A stretch of DNA of 19,654 nt, taken from an uncultured Parafilimonas sp. (GTDB lineage: Bacteria > Bacteroidota > Bacteroidia > Chitinophagales > Chitinophagaceae). The notes below the pieces were generated by a model that worked only from the letters and a program-made list of their open reading frames with translations, did not search any database and was not told where the DNA came from. Location of the stretch: NCBI GenBank assembly GCA_937892395.1, contig CALAGJ010000016.1, forward strand, positions 1-19,654, given 5' to 3'. Position numbers and translations under genes: made by a program. Below, one piece after another: positions 1 to 6,242 of the stretch (position 1 is the first letter of the stretch; each line of letters begins with the position of its first letter).

Positions 1-30
1 ACTTTTATTAAATTCAAATTTCTTTGACAT
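1..30 (-). CDS. rpmC: Ribosomal protein L29 (uL29), first 10 codons only
   Basis: An ATG at 30-28 opens a frame that runs off the left edge and reads MSKKFEFNKS. It starts 15 bp after the rplP stop on the same strand. In the S10 operon rplP is followed by rpmC in nearly all bacteria, and a Lys-rich start fits L29, a small 50S protein near the peptide exit tunnel. The call rests mainly on gene order, because ten residues are too few to recognise the family from sequence alone. Confidence 0.7.
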   Translation of the reverse strand, partial: MSKKFEFNKS

Positions 31-45
31 AAAATACTTTTATAA

Positions 46-468
46 TTATTTACCTTGAAGGTCTCTGCGGATTACAAATTTTGTTTCTATTGGCAATTTT
101 TGTGCAGCAAGCCCCATAGCGTGTTTTGCAGTTTCCAGACTAACGCCATCACATTCAAATATAATGCGACCTGGTTCTACAACAGCTGCCCAAAATTCGG
201 GATTACCTTTACCCTTACCCATCCTTACCTCTGCAGGTTTGCGGGTTATTGGTTTATCGGGGAATATGCGAATCCATACATTACCTTCTCTTTTCATAGC
301 ACGTGTCATGGCTTGACGGGCTGCTTCAATCTGACGATTGTTGAGCCAGATGGGCTCTTGTGCTTTTAATGCGTAAGAACCGAAGGCTATGGTTGTACCT
401 CTTTTAGCTACACTTCTTATGCGGCCTTTCTGAGCTTTACGGTGCTTGGTCCTTTTTGGCTGTAACAT
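46..468 (-). CDS. rplP: Ribosomal protein L16 (uL16)
   Basis: This 140-residue protein is a large-subunit component at the base of the central protuberance, near the peptidyl transferase centre and the A-site tRNA. The N-terminus (MLQPKRTKHRKAQKGR), the middle GNVWIRIFPDKPITRKPAE and the MGKGKGNPEFWAAVVEPG block are family hallmarks, and the length is normal (about 136-144). The ATG at 468 is the natural start because the family begins with ML-P-R-. It lies 58 bp downstream of rpsC in the S10 operon and 15 bp upstream of rpmC. No separate promoter was recognised in the 58-bp gap. Confidence 0.98.
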   Translation of the reverse strand: MLQPKRTKHRKAQKGRIRSVAKRGTTIAFGSYALKAQEPIWLNNRQIEAARQAMTRAMKREGNVWIRIFPDKPITRKPAEVRMGKGKGNPEFWAAVVEPGRIIFECDGVSLETAKHAMGLAAQKLPIETKFVIRRDLQGK

Positions 469-526
469 CTTTCTTTATTTGATAGAATTACTAATCTTTT
501 TTTACAATTTTGAGTAGATGAAGAAA

Positions 527-1288
527 TTATCCTCTTCTGCCTCCTCCTCTTCTGTCTCCACCTCTTTCACGATCACGGTCTCTTCCTTCAGGTCTATCTC
601 TTCTTTCAGGAGCACCTTCCTTACCTCCTGCTACAAAATTTGGATTTAGATCACGCTTTCCTAAAACTTCTCCCTTACATATCCAAACCTTTAGACCAAT
701 TTTACCATATACGGTAAGTGCAAATACATTTGCATAATCTATATCCATACGAAGCGTATGCAATGGCACACGACCTTGTTTGATTTCTTCGCTACGTGCA
801 ATCTCTGCACCGCCTAATCGTCCGCTGGCTTTTATCTTAATACCTTCTGCGCCCATACGAAGTGCCGAGGCAATAGCCATTTTAATTGCTCTTTTGTAGT
901 TGATACGATTTTCTATTTGACGGGCAATGGTATCGCCTACAATTGTAGCATCTAATTCAGGACGTCTGATTTCTAGAATATTGATTTGAACATCTTCCTT
1001 TCCGGTCAATTTCTTCAATTCTTCTTTAATACGATCTACCTCACCGCCGCCTTTACCAATAATGATACCCGGCTTTGACGTGTGAATAGTAACAATCAGT
1101 TTACCCAGCGTACGCTCAATTACGATTTTGCTGATGCCGCCTTTGTTGATACGAGCATTTAGGTAATCTCTGATTTTGTTGTCTTCAATCAGCTTTACGG
1201 CAAAATCTTTTTTATTACCATACCAGTTACTTTCCCATCCACGGATGATACCTAACCGGTTGCCAATTGGATTTGCTTTTTGACCCAT
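527..1288 (-). CDS. rpsC: Ribosomal protein S3 (uS3) with Arg/Gly-rich C-terminal tail
   Basis: The product is a 30S protein at the mRNA entry channel, with part in helicase activity. It has 253 residues. The MGQKANPIGNRLG start and the type II KH domain are visible; the KH GxxG loop is GKGG at residues 78-81, followed by the conserved RPELDATIVGDTIARQIE segment (about 109-126) and the C-terminal SGRLGGAEIARSE block (about 155-167). The last 31 residues form a low-complexity tail, with 11 Arg among the final 25 residues plus many Gly and Asp/Glu. E. coli S3 has 233 residues, so the tail is an extension. The gene sits 30 bp after rplV in the S10 operon. Confidence 0.98.
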   Translation of the reverse strand: MGQKANPIGNRLGIIRGWESNWYGNKKDFAVKLIEDNKIRDYLNARINKGGISKIVIERTLGKLIVTIHTSKPGIIIGKGGGEVDRIKEELKKLTGKEDVQINILEIRRPELDATIVGDTIARQIENRINYKRAIKMAIASALRMGAEGIKIKASGRLGGAEIARSEEIKQGRVPLHTLRMDIDYANVFALTVYGKIGLKVWICKGEVLGKRDLNPNFVAGGKEGAPERRDRPEGRDRDRERGGDRRGGGRRG

Positions 1289-1318
1289 AAAGGATGTTTC
1301 GTTATTTCTTTATTAAAA

Positions 1319-1657
1319 TTAGTTATTCTCTACAATTATAGTTACATGATTGCTGCGTTTGCGCACCCTATAACCACGACCTTGGGGAGCTGGTCGCATA
1401 CGCTTTACAGTACGTGCACCATCTACAAAAATTGTTTTTACTACCAAATTGGCATCAGCTGCACCACCACTATTTGCCTGCTCCCAATTGTTGATAGCAC
1501 TGCGTAGTAGCTTTGATAAAGGCTGAGCATTGTGCTGCGGATGATGTTCTAAAATGGCGAGGGCTTTTTCTACCTTCATGCCTCTGATAACATCAGCCAA
1601 CAATCGCATTTTGCGAGGGCCAGTTGGATAGTTTCTTAATTTAGCAATTGCTTCCAT
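1319..1657 (-). CDS. rplV: Ribosomal protein L22 (uL22)
   Basis: L22 is a 50S protein whose beta hairpin lines the peptide exit tunnel. This copy has 112 residues, the usual size. The N-terminal NYPTGPRKMRLLADVIRG matches the family's SPRKARLVAD block, and the C-terminal RMRPAPQGRGYRVRKRSNHVTI segment (about 85-108) is the tunnel hairpin and following strand. The ATG at 1657 gives the standard MEAIAKLRN start. It lies 43 bp after rpsS and 30 bp before rpsC in the S10 operon. Confidence 0.98.
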   Translation of the reverse strand: MEAIAKLRNYPTGPRKMRLLADVIRGMKVEKALAILEHHPQHNAQPLSKLLRSAINNWEQANSGGAADANLVVKTIFVDGARTVKRMRPAPQGRGYRVRKRSNHVTIIVENN

Positions 1658-1700
1658 TGTATTTTAAACTTTTATCGGGTTTTGATTCCCGTTTCTGTTA

Positions 1701-1970
1701 TTATTTTTTCTGTCCTGAGTGTCCTCTAAAATTTCTCGTAGGAGCAAATTCACCTAATTTGTGTCCTACCATAAACTCTGTTACATACACAGGGATAAAT
1801 TTATTGCCGTTGTGAACAGCAAAAGTATGACCCACAAAATCTGGAGTAATTGTAGAACGACGGCTCCATGTTTTAATGACAGATTTTTTATTTTTTCCAT
1901 CGTTGATTGCCAATACTTTTCCTTCAAGATTGTGATCAACGTAAGGACCTTTTTTAATTGAACGACCCAT
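1701..1970 (-). CDS. rpsS: Ribosomal protein S19 (uS19)
   Basis: S19 is a small 30S head protein that contacts S13 and the A-site finger bridge. The 89-residue product has the normal length. MGRSIKKGPYVDHNL at the start, the KTWSRRSTITPDFVGHTFAVHNGNKFIPVYV core and the C-terminal HKLGEFAPTRNFRGHSG block are all typical. It lies 29 bp after rplB and 43 bp before rplV, and no separate promoter is apparent. Confidence 0.98.
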   Translation of the reverse strand: MGRSIKKGPYVDHNLEGKVLAINDGKNKKSVIKTWSRRSTITPDFVGHTFAVHNGNKFIPVYVTEFMVGHKLGEFAPTRNFRGHSGQKK

Positions 1971-1999
1971 TTGGTATTGTCTTTATTGATTCAATAATT

Positions 2000-2839
2000 T
2001 TATACTGCTAATTTTTTACCATTGCGGCGCTGAATGATCAGCTTATCGCTTCCCTTACCACGTGTACGGGTCTTTTCGCCTTTGGCATATTTACCTGTAC
2101 GGCTACGAGGATGTCCACCACTGGCTTTTCCTTCACCACCACCCATTGGGTGATCTACAGGGTTCATGGCCACACCGCGGTTTCGTGGACGAATACCTCT
2201 CCACCTGTTGGCACCTGCTTTTCCTCTTGTTTCTAAGTTGTGATCGCTATTACTAACAACACCTACGGTTGCAAAACAATTGATTAAAATTTTACGCAAT
2301 TCACCTGATGGCATCTTTAAAATGGCGTATTTCTCTTCTTTGTTTGTAAGCTGTGCAGATGAACCTGCGCTTCTCACCAACTTTCCACCTTGTCCGGGTT
2401 GCATTTCAATATTATGAATCATAGTACCAAGTGGCATATTTTTCATTTGAAGTGCATTTCCAAGTTCTGGAGCAACTGCATTTCCTGCTATTATCGTACC
2501 ACCAACCTGAATTCCTTGGGGTGCAAGAATGTATCTTTTCTCACCATCTGTGTATTGAACAAGAGCAATAAAAGCAGAGCGATTTGGATCGTACTCTATA
2601 GTAAGTACCTTGGCTTCAATATCTTTCTTATCTCTTTTAAAGTCGATTATTCTATAATGCTTCTTATGACCACCGCCTTTGTAGCGCATGCTGCGGCGTC
2701 CTTGTGCATTTCTTCCGGCAGTGCTGTGTTGAGGTTCTAATAAACTTTTTTCAGGTTTATTAGTAGTTATCTCCGCATAGGCATTTCCAATTCTCCAGCG
2801 GCTTCCTGCTGTAATTGGTTTAAATTTTCTTAGTGCCAT
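2000..2839 (-). CDS. rplB: Ribosomal protein L2 (uL2)
   Basis: L2 is a 50S protein needed for subunit association and for peptidyl transferase activity. The 279 residues include the N-terminal OB-like domain with GRRSMRYKGGGHKKHYR (about 47-63), the SH3-like domain with the GKLVRSAGSSAQL motif (about 152-164), and the conserved NPVDHPMGGGEGK loop (226-238). His230 in that loop corresponds to the functionally important E. coli His229. The length is close to the usual 274. The gene follows rplW by 59 bp and precedes rpsS by 29 bp in the S10 operon. Confidence 0.98.
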   Translation of the reverse strand: MALRKFKPITAGSRWRIGNAYAEITTNKPEKSLLEPQHSTAGRNAQGRRSMRYKGGGHKKHYRIIDFKRDKKDIEAKVLTIEYDPNRSAFIALVQYTDGEKRYILAPQGIQVGGTIIAGNAVAPELGNALQMKNMPLGTMIHNIEMQPGQGGKLVRSAGSSAQLTNKEEKYAILKMPSGELRKILINCFATVGVVSNSDHNLETRGKAGANRWRGIRPRNRGVAMNPVDHPMGGGEGKASGGHPRSRTGKYAKGEKTRTRGKGSDKLIIQRRNGKKLAV

Positions 2840-2898
2840 TTGTCTTTTTTAATTTTTTAAAAATTCCTGTATATACTTCTATTCCTATTTAGGATGCA

Positions 2899-3198
2899 CT
2901 ATATGTTTGCATACAGGTCTATTGATTCACCTTCAGCTATTGTAACTAAAGCCTTTTTATATGATGGCTTTACACCAGATATAAATCCTGACTTTGTAAA
3001 CTTATTTTTAGCTTTACCTGGTACGGTAATGGTATTTACATTTGTAACTGATACGCCATAAAAGCTTTCAATTGCTTTTTTAATTTCAAGTCTATTGGCT
3101 TTGCGATTCACTTTAAAAGCATAAGTGCGCAGCTTCTCCTGCTGAATGTTTGCTTTTTCAGTAAGGATCGGCTTTATCAGTATATCTATTTGTTTCAT
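2899..3198 (-). CDS. rplW: Ribosomal protein L23 (uL23)
   Basis: L23 surrounds the exit tunnel and is the docking site for trigger factor and SRP. This 99-residue protein shows the family order: ILIKPILTEKA near the N-terminus, TYAFKVNRKANRLEIKKAIESFYGVSVTNVNTI in the middle, and a basic extended loop (residues about 60-82, VPGKAKNKFTKSGFISGVKPSYKKA) that reaches into the ribosome. The ATG at 3198 gives the expected start. It lies 30 bp after rplD and 59 bp before rplB. Confidence 0.97.
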   Translation of the reverse strand: MKQIDILIKPILTEKANIQQEKLRTYAFKVNRKANRLEIKKAIESFYGVSVTNVNTITVPGKAKNKFTKSGFISGVKPSYKKALVTIAEGESIDLYANI

Positions 3199-3228
3199 AA
3201 CTTAATGAGTTATTTCGCTTATTGAAAA

Positions 3229-3861
3229 TTATTCGCCTGCTTCAGAAAAGATTTTGATTGCATTCTCCGTAATGACTAATACATCAGCATGCATTATGTC
3301 ATATGTATTCATGTCTGTGATAACAGTACTTTCCACCTTTGGCATATTCCTTACGCTGAGGTACAAATTATTATTCTCTAAAGTATCTGGTGTGATAAAC
3401 AATGTTTTCTTATCTGTAAGTTTCAATTGCTTGAAAGCATCAGACATTTGCTTTGTTTTTGGAGCATTCATTTCAAAATCTTCAAGAATGATAATGGCAT
3501 TATCTTTAGCCTTATAACTAAGCGCACTAATTTTTGCTAGGTCTTTAACTCTTCTATTTAATTTGAAATCGTAGCCATGTGGTTTTGGTCCAAAAACAGT
3601 ACCACCGCCTTTGTATAAAGGATTTCGGATGTTACCCTTTCTGGCTCCACCAGTACCTTTTTGACGATGAAGTTTGCGACTTGCGCCATGTACTTCTGCA
3701 CGTGTTTTTACCTTATGCGTACCTTGTCTGTTTGCAGCTAAATATTGCTTAACTGCCAAGTATATAACGTGATCATTAGGTTCTATGCCGAAAATATCAT
3801 CAGGAAGTTCTACACTCCTACCTGTTTGATTACCTTGTATATTTAAAACTTCTGCTTGCAT
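3229..3861 (-). CDS. rplD: Ribosomal protein L4 (uL4)
   Basis: L4 is a 50S protein whose long internal loop forms part of the exit-tunnel constriction. In E. coli L4 also represses its own operon by binding the S10 leader RNA. The 210-residue product has the long basic loop, from about residue 52 to 100 (TRAEVHGASRKLHRQKGTG followed by a Gly/Arg/Lys-rich run to FGPKPHGYDFKLNRRVK), and the C-terminal globular part. It lies 17 bp after rplC and 30 bp before rplW. The hairpin-rich gap upstream of rplC is a possible target for autoregulation by L4 or L3; this is inference only. Confidence 0.98.
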   Translation of the reverse strand: MQAEVLNIQGNQTGRSVELPDDIFGIEPNDHVIYLAVKQYLAANRQGTHKVKTRAEVHGASRKLHRQKGTGGARKGNIRNPLYKGGGTVFGPKPHGYDFKLNRRVKDLAKISALSYKAKDNAIIILEDFEMNAPKTKQMSDAFKQLKLTDKKTLFITPDTLENNNLYLSVRNMPKVESTVITDMNTYDIMHADVLVITENAIKIFSEAGE

Positions 3862-3878
3862 GTGGAAACTGCTTTAGA

Positions 3879-4496
3879 TTAATTCTGTAAATAAATTATA
3901 GAACCAATGTGACCTGGTATAGACCCACTCACCAGTACATAATTCTTTTCTGCGAAAATCTTTACAACTTTCAGTCCTTTGATTTTGATGCGCTGATTGC
4001 CCATACGACCCGCCATCCTCATTCCTTTCATTACGCGGCTGGCATCGGAAGAATTACCAATAGAACCCGGAGCACGCTGACGGTCATGTTGTCCATGACT
4101 TTGCTGACCCACACCGGCAAAACCATGACGTTTTACAACGCCCTGAAATCCTTTACCTTTTGTATGGCCTACTACTTCTACTTTTTCGCCTTCGGCGAAT
4201 ATGTCAACTGAAATAGTATCTCCTAAATTCTTCTCTTGATAATAATTGCGAAATTCTTTTACAAACCTTTTGGGTGCAGTTTGCGCCTTTGAGTAGTGGT
4301 TGATTTCTGCTTTGATGGAATGTTTTTCATTCTTATCACCATAAGCTAATTGTAAGGCATTGTAGCCGTCTGTTTCTGTGGTTTTAACCTGTGTAACTAC
4401 GCAAGGACCAGCTTCAATAATAGTACAGCTAAGCTGCTTACCATCGGGTGTGAAGATGCTGGTCATCCCGATTTTTTTTCCAATGATTCCTTTCAT
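3879..4496 (-). CDS. rplC: Ribosomal protein L3 (uL3)
   Basis: L3 is an early-assembly 50S protein that reaches toward the peptidyl transferase centre. The 205-residue product starts MKGIIGKKIGMTSIF, as the family does. It carries GKGFQGVVKRHGFAG (114-128) and the long loop ending in MAGRMGNQRIK (161-171). The frame stays open upstream to a TTG at 4562, but those 22 residues (MNSGFLSPACPNN and onward) have no family match and cover an RNA hairpin, so I chose the ATG at 4496. The gene is separated from rpsJ by 265 bp, far more than any other gap in this operon. No Shine-Dalgarno sequence stands at proper spacing. Confidence 0.98.
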   Translation of the reverse strand: MKGIIGKKIGMTSIFTPDGKQLSCTIIEAGPCVVTQVKTTETDGYNALQLAYGDKNEKHSIKAEINHYSKAQTAPKRFVKEFRNYYQEKNLGDTISVDIFAEGEKVEVVGHTKGKGFQGVVKRHGFAGVGQQSHGQHDRQRAPGSIGNSSDASRVMKGMRMAGRMGNQRIKIKGLKVVKIFAEKNYVLVSGSIPGHIGSIIYLQN

Positions 4497-4501
4497 CCTT
4501 T

Positions 4502-4522
4502 TTGCGGTTTGCGCCCCCGCAA
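4502..4522 (-). promoter_or_regulatory. Hairpin directly before rplC, with a mutually exclusive alternative
   Basis: In the RNA, TUGCGG-type arms pair perfectly: plus-strand TTGCGG (4502-4507) and CCGCAA (4517-4522), a 6-bp stem with a 9-nt loop, ending 5 nt before the rplC ATG. A second stem, TTGCG (4509-4513) with CGCAA (4518-4522) and a CCCC loop, uses the same distal arm, so the two cannot form together. The position could control access to the rplC start. This is a reading of complementarity without an energy calculation. Confidence 0.45.
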
Positions 4523-4630
4523 GGTTATTGGGACATGCCGGTGAAAGAAAACCGGAATTCAATCCCTGTTTGCCACCGACCTTTTCCTTTTACACTTATG
4601 TGTGCCTTATGCTTCAGAAGTACCGGTAGT

Positions 4631-4676
4631 AAACAAACCTCGAAGGGCTTGTTTATATTTTTCTGCTCAATGCAGA
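4631..4676 (-). promoter_or_regulatory. Two hairpins in the rpsJ-rplC gap (candidate leader RNA)
   Basis: On the minus-strand RNA, AAACAAGCC (4654-4646) and GGUUUGUUU (4639-4631) pair over 9 bp with one G-U pair and a 6-nt loop, CUUCGA. Just upstream, UCUGC (4676-4672) and GCAGA (4666-4662) form a 5-bp stem with a 5-nt loop. The larger hairpin is followed by UUUACUACC, which is not a convincing U-tract, so a terminator is less likely than a regulatory structure. Together with the hairpin next to rplC, the 265-bp gap resembles an autogenous ribosomal-protein leader; no named family was recognised. Confidence 0.4.
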
Positions 4677-4761
4677 TTAATTTAAATTTGTACAGAGCTC
4701 TTTTTTTTGGCTTAGCAAATTGAGAGATGTTTTATAGAATAAGAAAGTTATGAAAAGCTCA

Positions 4762-5067
4762 TCAAGCTTTAATTTCAACTTCAACACCACTTGGTAGATC
4801 TAATTTGCTTAATGCATCTACTGTGCGGCTTGACGTTGTATATATATCCAATAATCTTTTGTGAGTACACAGTTGAAATTGCTCCCTGCTTTTTTTATTG
4901 ACGTGTGGAGAACGTAAAACAGTGAAAATACGTTTACGGGTAGGTAAAGGAATTGGCCCTGTTACAACCGCTCCTGTGCCTCTTACAGTTTTTACAATTT
5001 TTTCAGCTGATTTATCAACCAGATTGTGATCGTAAGAATGTAATTTTATTCTGATTCGCTGCGACAT
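4762..5067 (-). CDS. rpsJ: Ribosomal protein S10 (uS10/NusE)
   Basis: S10 is a 30S head protein and, as NusE, a partner of NusB and NusG in antitermination and transcription-translation coupling. The 101-residue product has the normal length. The RIRIKLHSYDHNLVD start, the GPIPLPTRKRIFTVLRSPHVNKKSREQF block (residues about 38-65) and the LDLPSGVEVEIKA end are diagnostic. It is the first gene of the operon here. A promoter lies about 32 bp upstream, and beyond it stands a terminator belonging to an unrelated gene. In many bacteria, including many Bacteroidota, fusA or tuf stands just upstream; neither is present here. Confidence 0.98.
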   Translation of the reverse strand: MSQRIRIKLHSYDHNLVDKSAEKIVKTVRGTGAVVTGPIPLPTRKRIFTVLRSPHVNKKSREQFQLCTHKRLLDIYTTSSRTVDALSKLDLPSGVEVEIKA

Positions 5068-5098
5068 ATATCAAACCCAAATTTTTGTTTGGGGAGCG

Positions 5099-5130
5099 CA
5101 AAGATAGTGGCAACTAGTATTCAGTACAAA
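5099..5130 (-). promoter_or_regulatory. Promoter of the S10 operon
   Basis: On the minus strand, TTTG (5130-5127), a 20-bp spacer and TATCTTTG (5106-5099) match the Bacteroidota primary-sigma promoter form TTTG-N19/20-TAnnTTTG. Transcription would start near 5095, leaving an untranslated leader of roughly 25-30 nt before the rpsJ ATG at 5067. Confidence 0.7.
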
Positions 5131-5194
5131 TGAAATTCAATTTATTTTTAAAATAAGTTGATCTTTCCTCATTTTCGGTTGTTTTTTAAATGGA

Positions 5195-5215
5195 AAAACC
5201 CCGGTTCGGGGTTTT
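5195..5215 (-). terminator. Rho-independent terminator after the barrel-protein gene
   Basis: AAAACCCCG (5195-5203) and CGGGGTTTT (5207-5215) form a 9-bp stem with a 3-nt loop. On the minus strand the 3' arm is followed by a U run (GGGGUUUUU). It lies 23 bp after the stop of the gene at 5238-5978 and isolates the S10 operon from it. Confidence 0.85.
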
Positions 5216-5237
5216 GACCTGGTGTTTTGTTCTAAAA

Positions 5238-5978
5238 TTATTTTCTTTTGGGATCCCAAATAGAAGTAGGGAAATTATATTTGAAATTGAGATTAATCAA
5301 ACTAAAATGCTGAATTTCTGGTGTGACCCTACGCCCTGGCAAAATATTTGTAAAACCCTTGTTATAAGTCAACATGAGTTCGTATTTATTATCTAGCATT
5401 AAACCGGTTCCTAACAAAAATTGCCAATCAGTAGATGCGTAATCAAAGGCAAATTCCTTCTTGCTTTTGTCGCCAAATTTTAGATTTCTAACACCAATTA
5501 AATCTTTCTGAAGTTCATCTGTAGCATTGGGATCTATGTTCGGGTCAAAATAATAATATTTATACTTGTATTCTTGGCCACTTAAACCAAGTTGGATATT
5601 TAATCCAGCATAGACTTTCAATATTAATCTATCATTTTTAAGAGGAAATTTATATCCAGCTCCGAAAGGTATTCCTATAAAGTTTGGCCTGATGGAATAA
5701 CTAATTGTAGAATCATCCGTAACAATTGAATCTTTAAAAAAAGACCGATGCACGAAGGATGTACCAAGATGAACAAATACACCTATAAATGGAGAAGTTT
5801 GAAATTCCACACCAGTTCCAACCTGCCAGCCAGCATTTGTTTGATAACTGATATTCTTTTGTGCTGTCTTTCTAACACTTACATCAGTAAGATTCGGTCC
5901 ACCATATGCATGAAGTGAAAATTGAGCACTCGCCATATTCGCTATAAACAAAAAGAGGGCAACTATTGTATATTTCAT
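5238..5978 (-). CDS. Outer-membrane beta-barrel protein (PorT/OMP_b-brl_2-like)
   Basis: This 246-residue protein begins with a signal peptide (MKYTIVALFLFIANMASA, cleavage probably before QFSLHAYGG). The rest alternates short hydrophobic and polar strands with Gly and aromatic residues: FSLHAYGGPNLTDV, GWQVGTGVEFQTSPFIGVFVHLG, FIGIPFGAGYKFPL, LKVYAGLNIQLGLSG, WQFLLGTGLMLDNKYELMLTYNKGF. This is the usual look of the small outer-membrane barrel family that is common in Bacteroidota. No substrate can be assigned. It does not end in an aromatic residue (WDPKRK), which is a little unusual for a barrel. It has its own terminator and stands alone. Confidence 0.75.
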   Translation of the reverse strand: MKYTIVALFLFIANMASAQFSLHAYGGPNLTDVSVRKTAQKNISYQTNAGWQVGTGVEFQTSPFIGVFVHLGTSFVHRSFFKDSIVTDDSTISYSIRPNFIGIPFGAGYKFPLKNDRLILKVYAGLNIQLGLSGQEYKYKYYYFDPNIDPNATDELQKDLIGVRNLKFGDKSKKEFAFDYASTDWQFLLGTGLMLDNKYELMLTYNKGFTNILPGRRVTPEIQHFSLINLNFKYNFPTSIWDPKRK

Positions 5979-6124
5979 ATTTTAGAATAAATAGAATTAT
6001 ATCAAAACATGTAGATAGGATCACAACAAAATAATTATTGATTCTCCCTGAATAAAATGTATTAGTTTGGTAGAACTGGTTAAACTCACATCTTATTCCT
6101 ACAATATTTTGAAAAAAAGTTTTG

Positions 6125-6157
6125 CAAAAGTAAGAGTATTACACAAAAAAACACAAA
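6125..6157 (-). promoter_or_regulatory. Probable promoter of the barrel-protein gene (5978)
   Basis: On the minus strand TTTG (6157-6154), a 21-bp spacer and TACTTTTG (6132-6125) fit the Bacteroidota promoter form, with a spacer slightly longer than usual. It would give a leader of about 140 nt, so a nearer promoter is possible. The rest of the 264-bp gap is AT-rich, apart from the thiolase promoter at its right end. Confidence 0.4.
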
Positions 6158-6194
6158 TAAATAAATGACTTAAGACGTTTAATAGAGATAAATT

Positions 6195-6210
6195 AGTTGT
6201 TTAAACAACT
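6195..6210. promoter_or_regulatory. Perfect 16-bp palindrome over the thiolase -33 box (operator candidate)
   Basis: AGTTGTTTAAACAACT is a perfect inverted repeat with no spacer. It covers the TTG of the -33 element of the thiolase promoter (6197-6199), a position where a bound dimer would block RNA polymerase. Repressor type is unknown; a TetR-family regulator would be a typical choice for a fatty-acid gene. Confidence 0.45.
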
Positions 6211-6225
6211 TTTGTCATAATTTTG
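6197..6225 (+). promoter_or_regulatory. Promoter of the thiolase gene
   Basis: TTG (6197-6199), an 18-bp spacer and TAATTTTG (6218-6225) match the Bacteroidota promoter form. The start of transcription would be near 6229, leaving only about 14 nt before the ATG at 6243. A single TGTCA half-site (6213-6217) lies just before the -7 box. Confidence 0.6.
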
Positions 6226-6242
6226 TATTTCAAAAATTAAAA

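Noticed and set aside
2062..2740. Long plus-strand open frames opposite rplB and other ribosomal genes
   Set aside because: They lie antisense to strongly conserved ribosomal genes and show no protein-like composition.
4497..4562. N-terminal extension of rplC by 22 residues from a TTG at 4562
   Set aside because: The added residues match nothing in the L3 family, and they cover an RNA hairpin; the family start MKGIIGKKIGM is at the ATG at 4496.
4631..4654. The 9-bp hairpin in the rpsJ-rplC gap as an ordinary operon terminator
   Set aside because: The sequence after the stem is UUUACUACC, without a proper U-tract, and terminating after rpsJ would silence essential genes unless regulated.
4683..4690. 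TAAATTTG on the plus strand as a promoter in the rpsJ-rplC gap
   Set aside because: It matches the -7 form, but the nearest upstream TTG is about 31 bp away and no plus-strand gene follows.
6213..6217. TGTCA in the thiolase promoter as a fourth operator of the Crp-type regulon
   Set aside because: Only one half-site; six bases further on the sequence is TGTAT rather than TGACA, and the position is wrong for activation.
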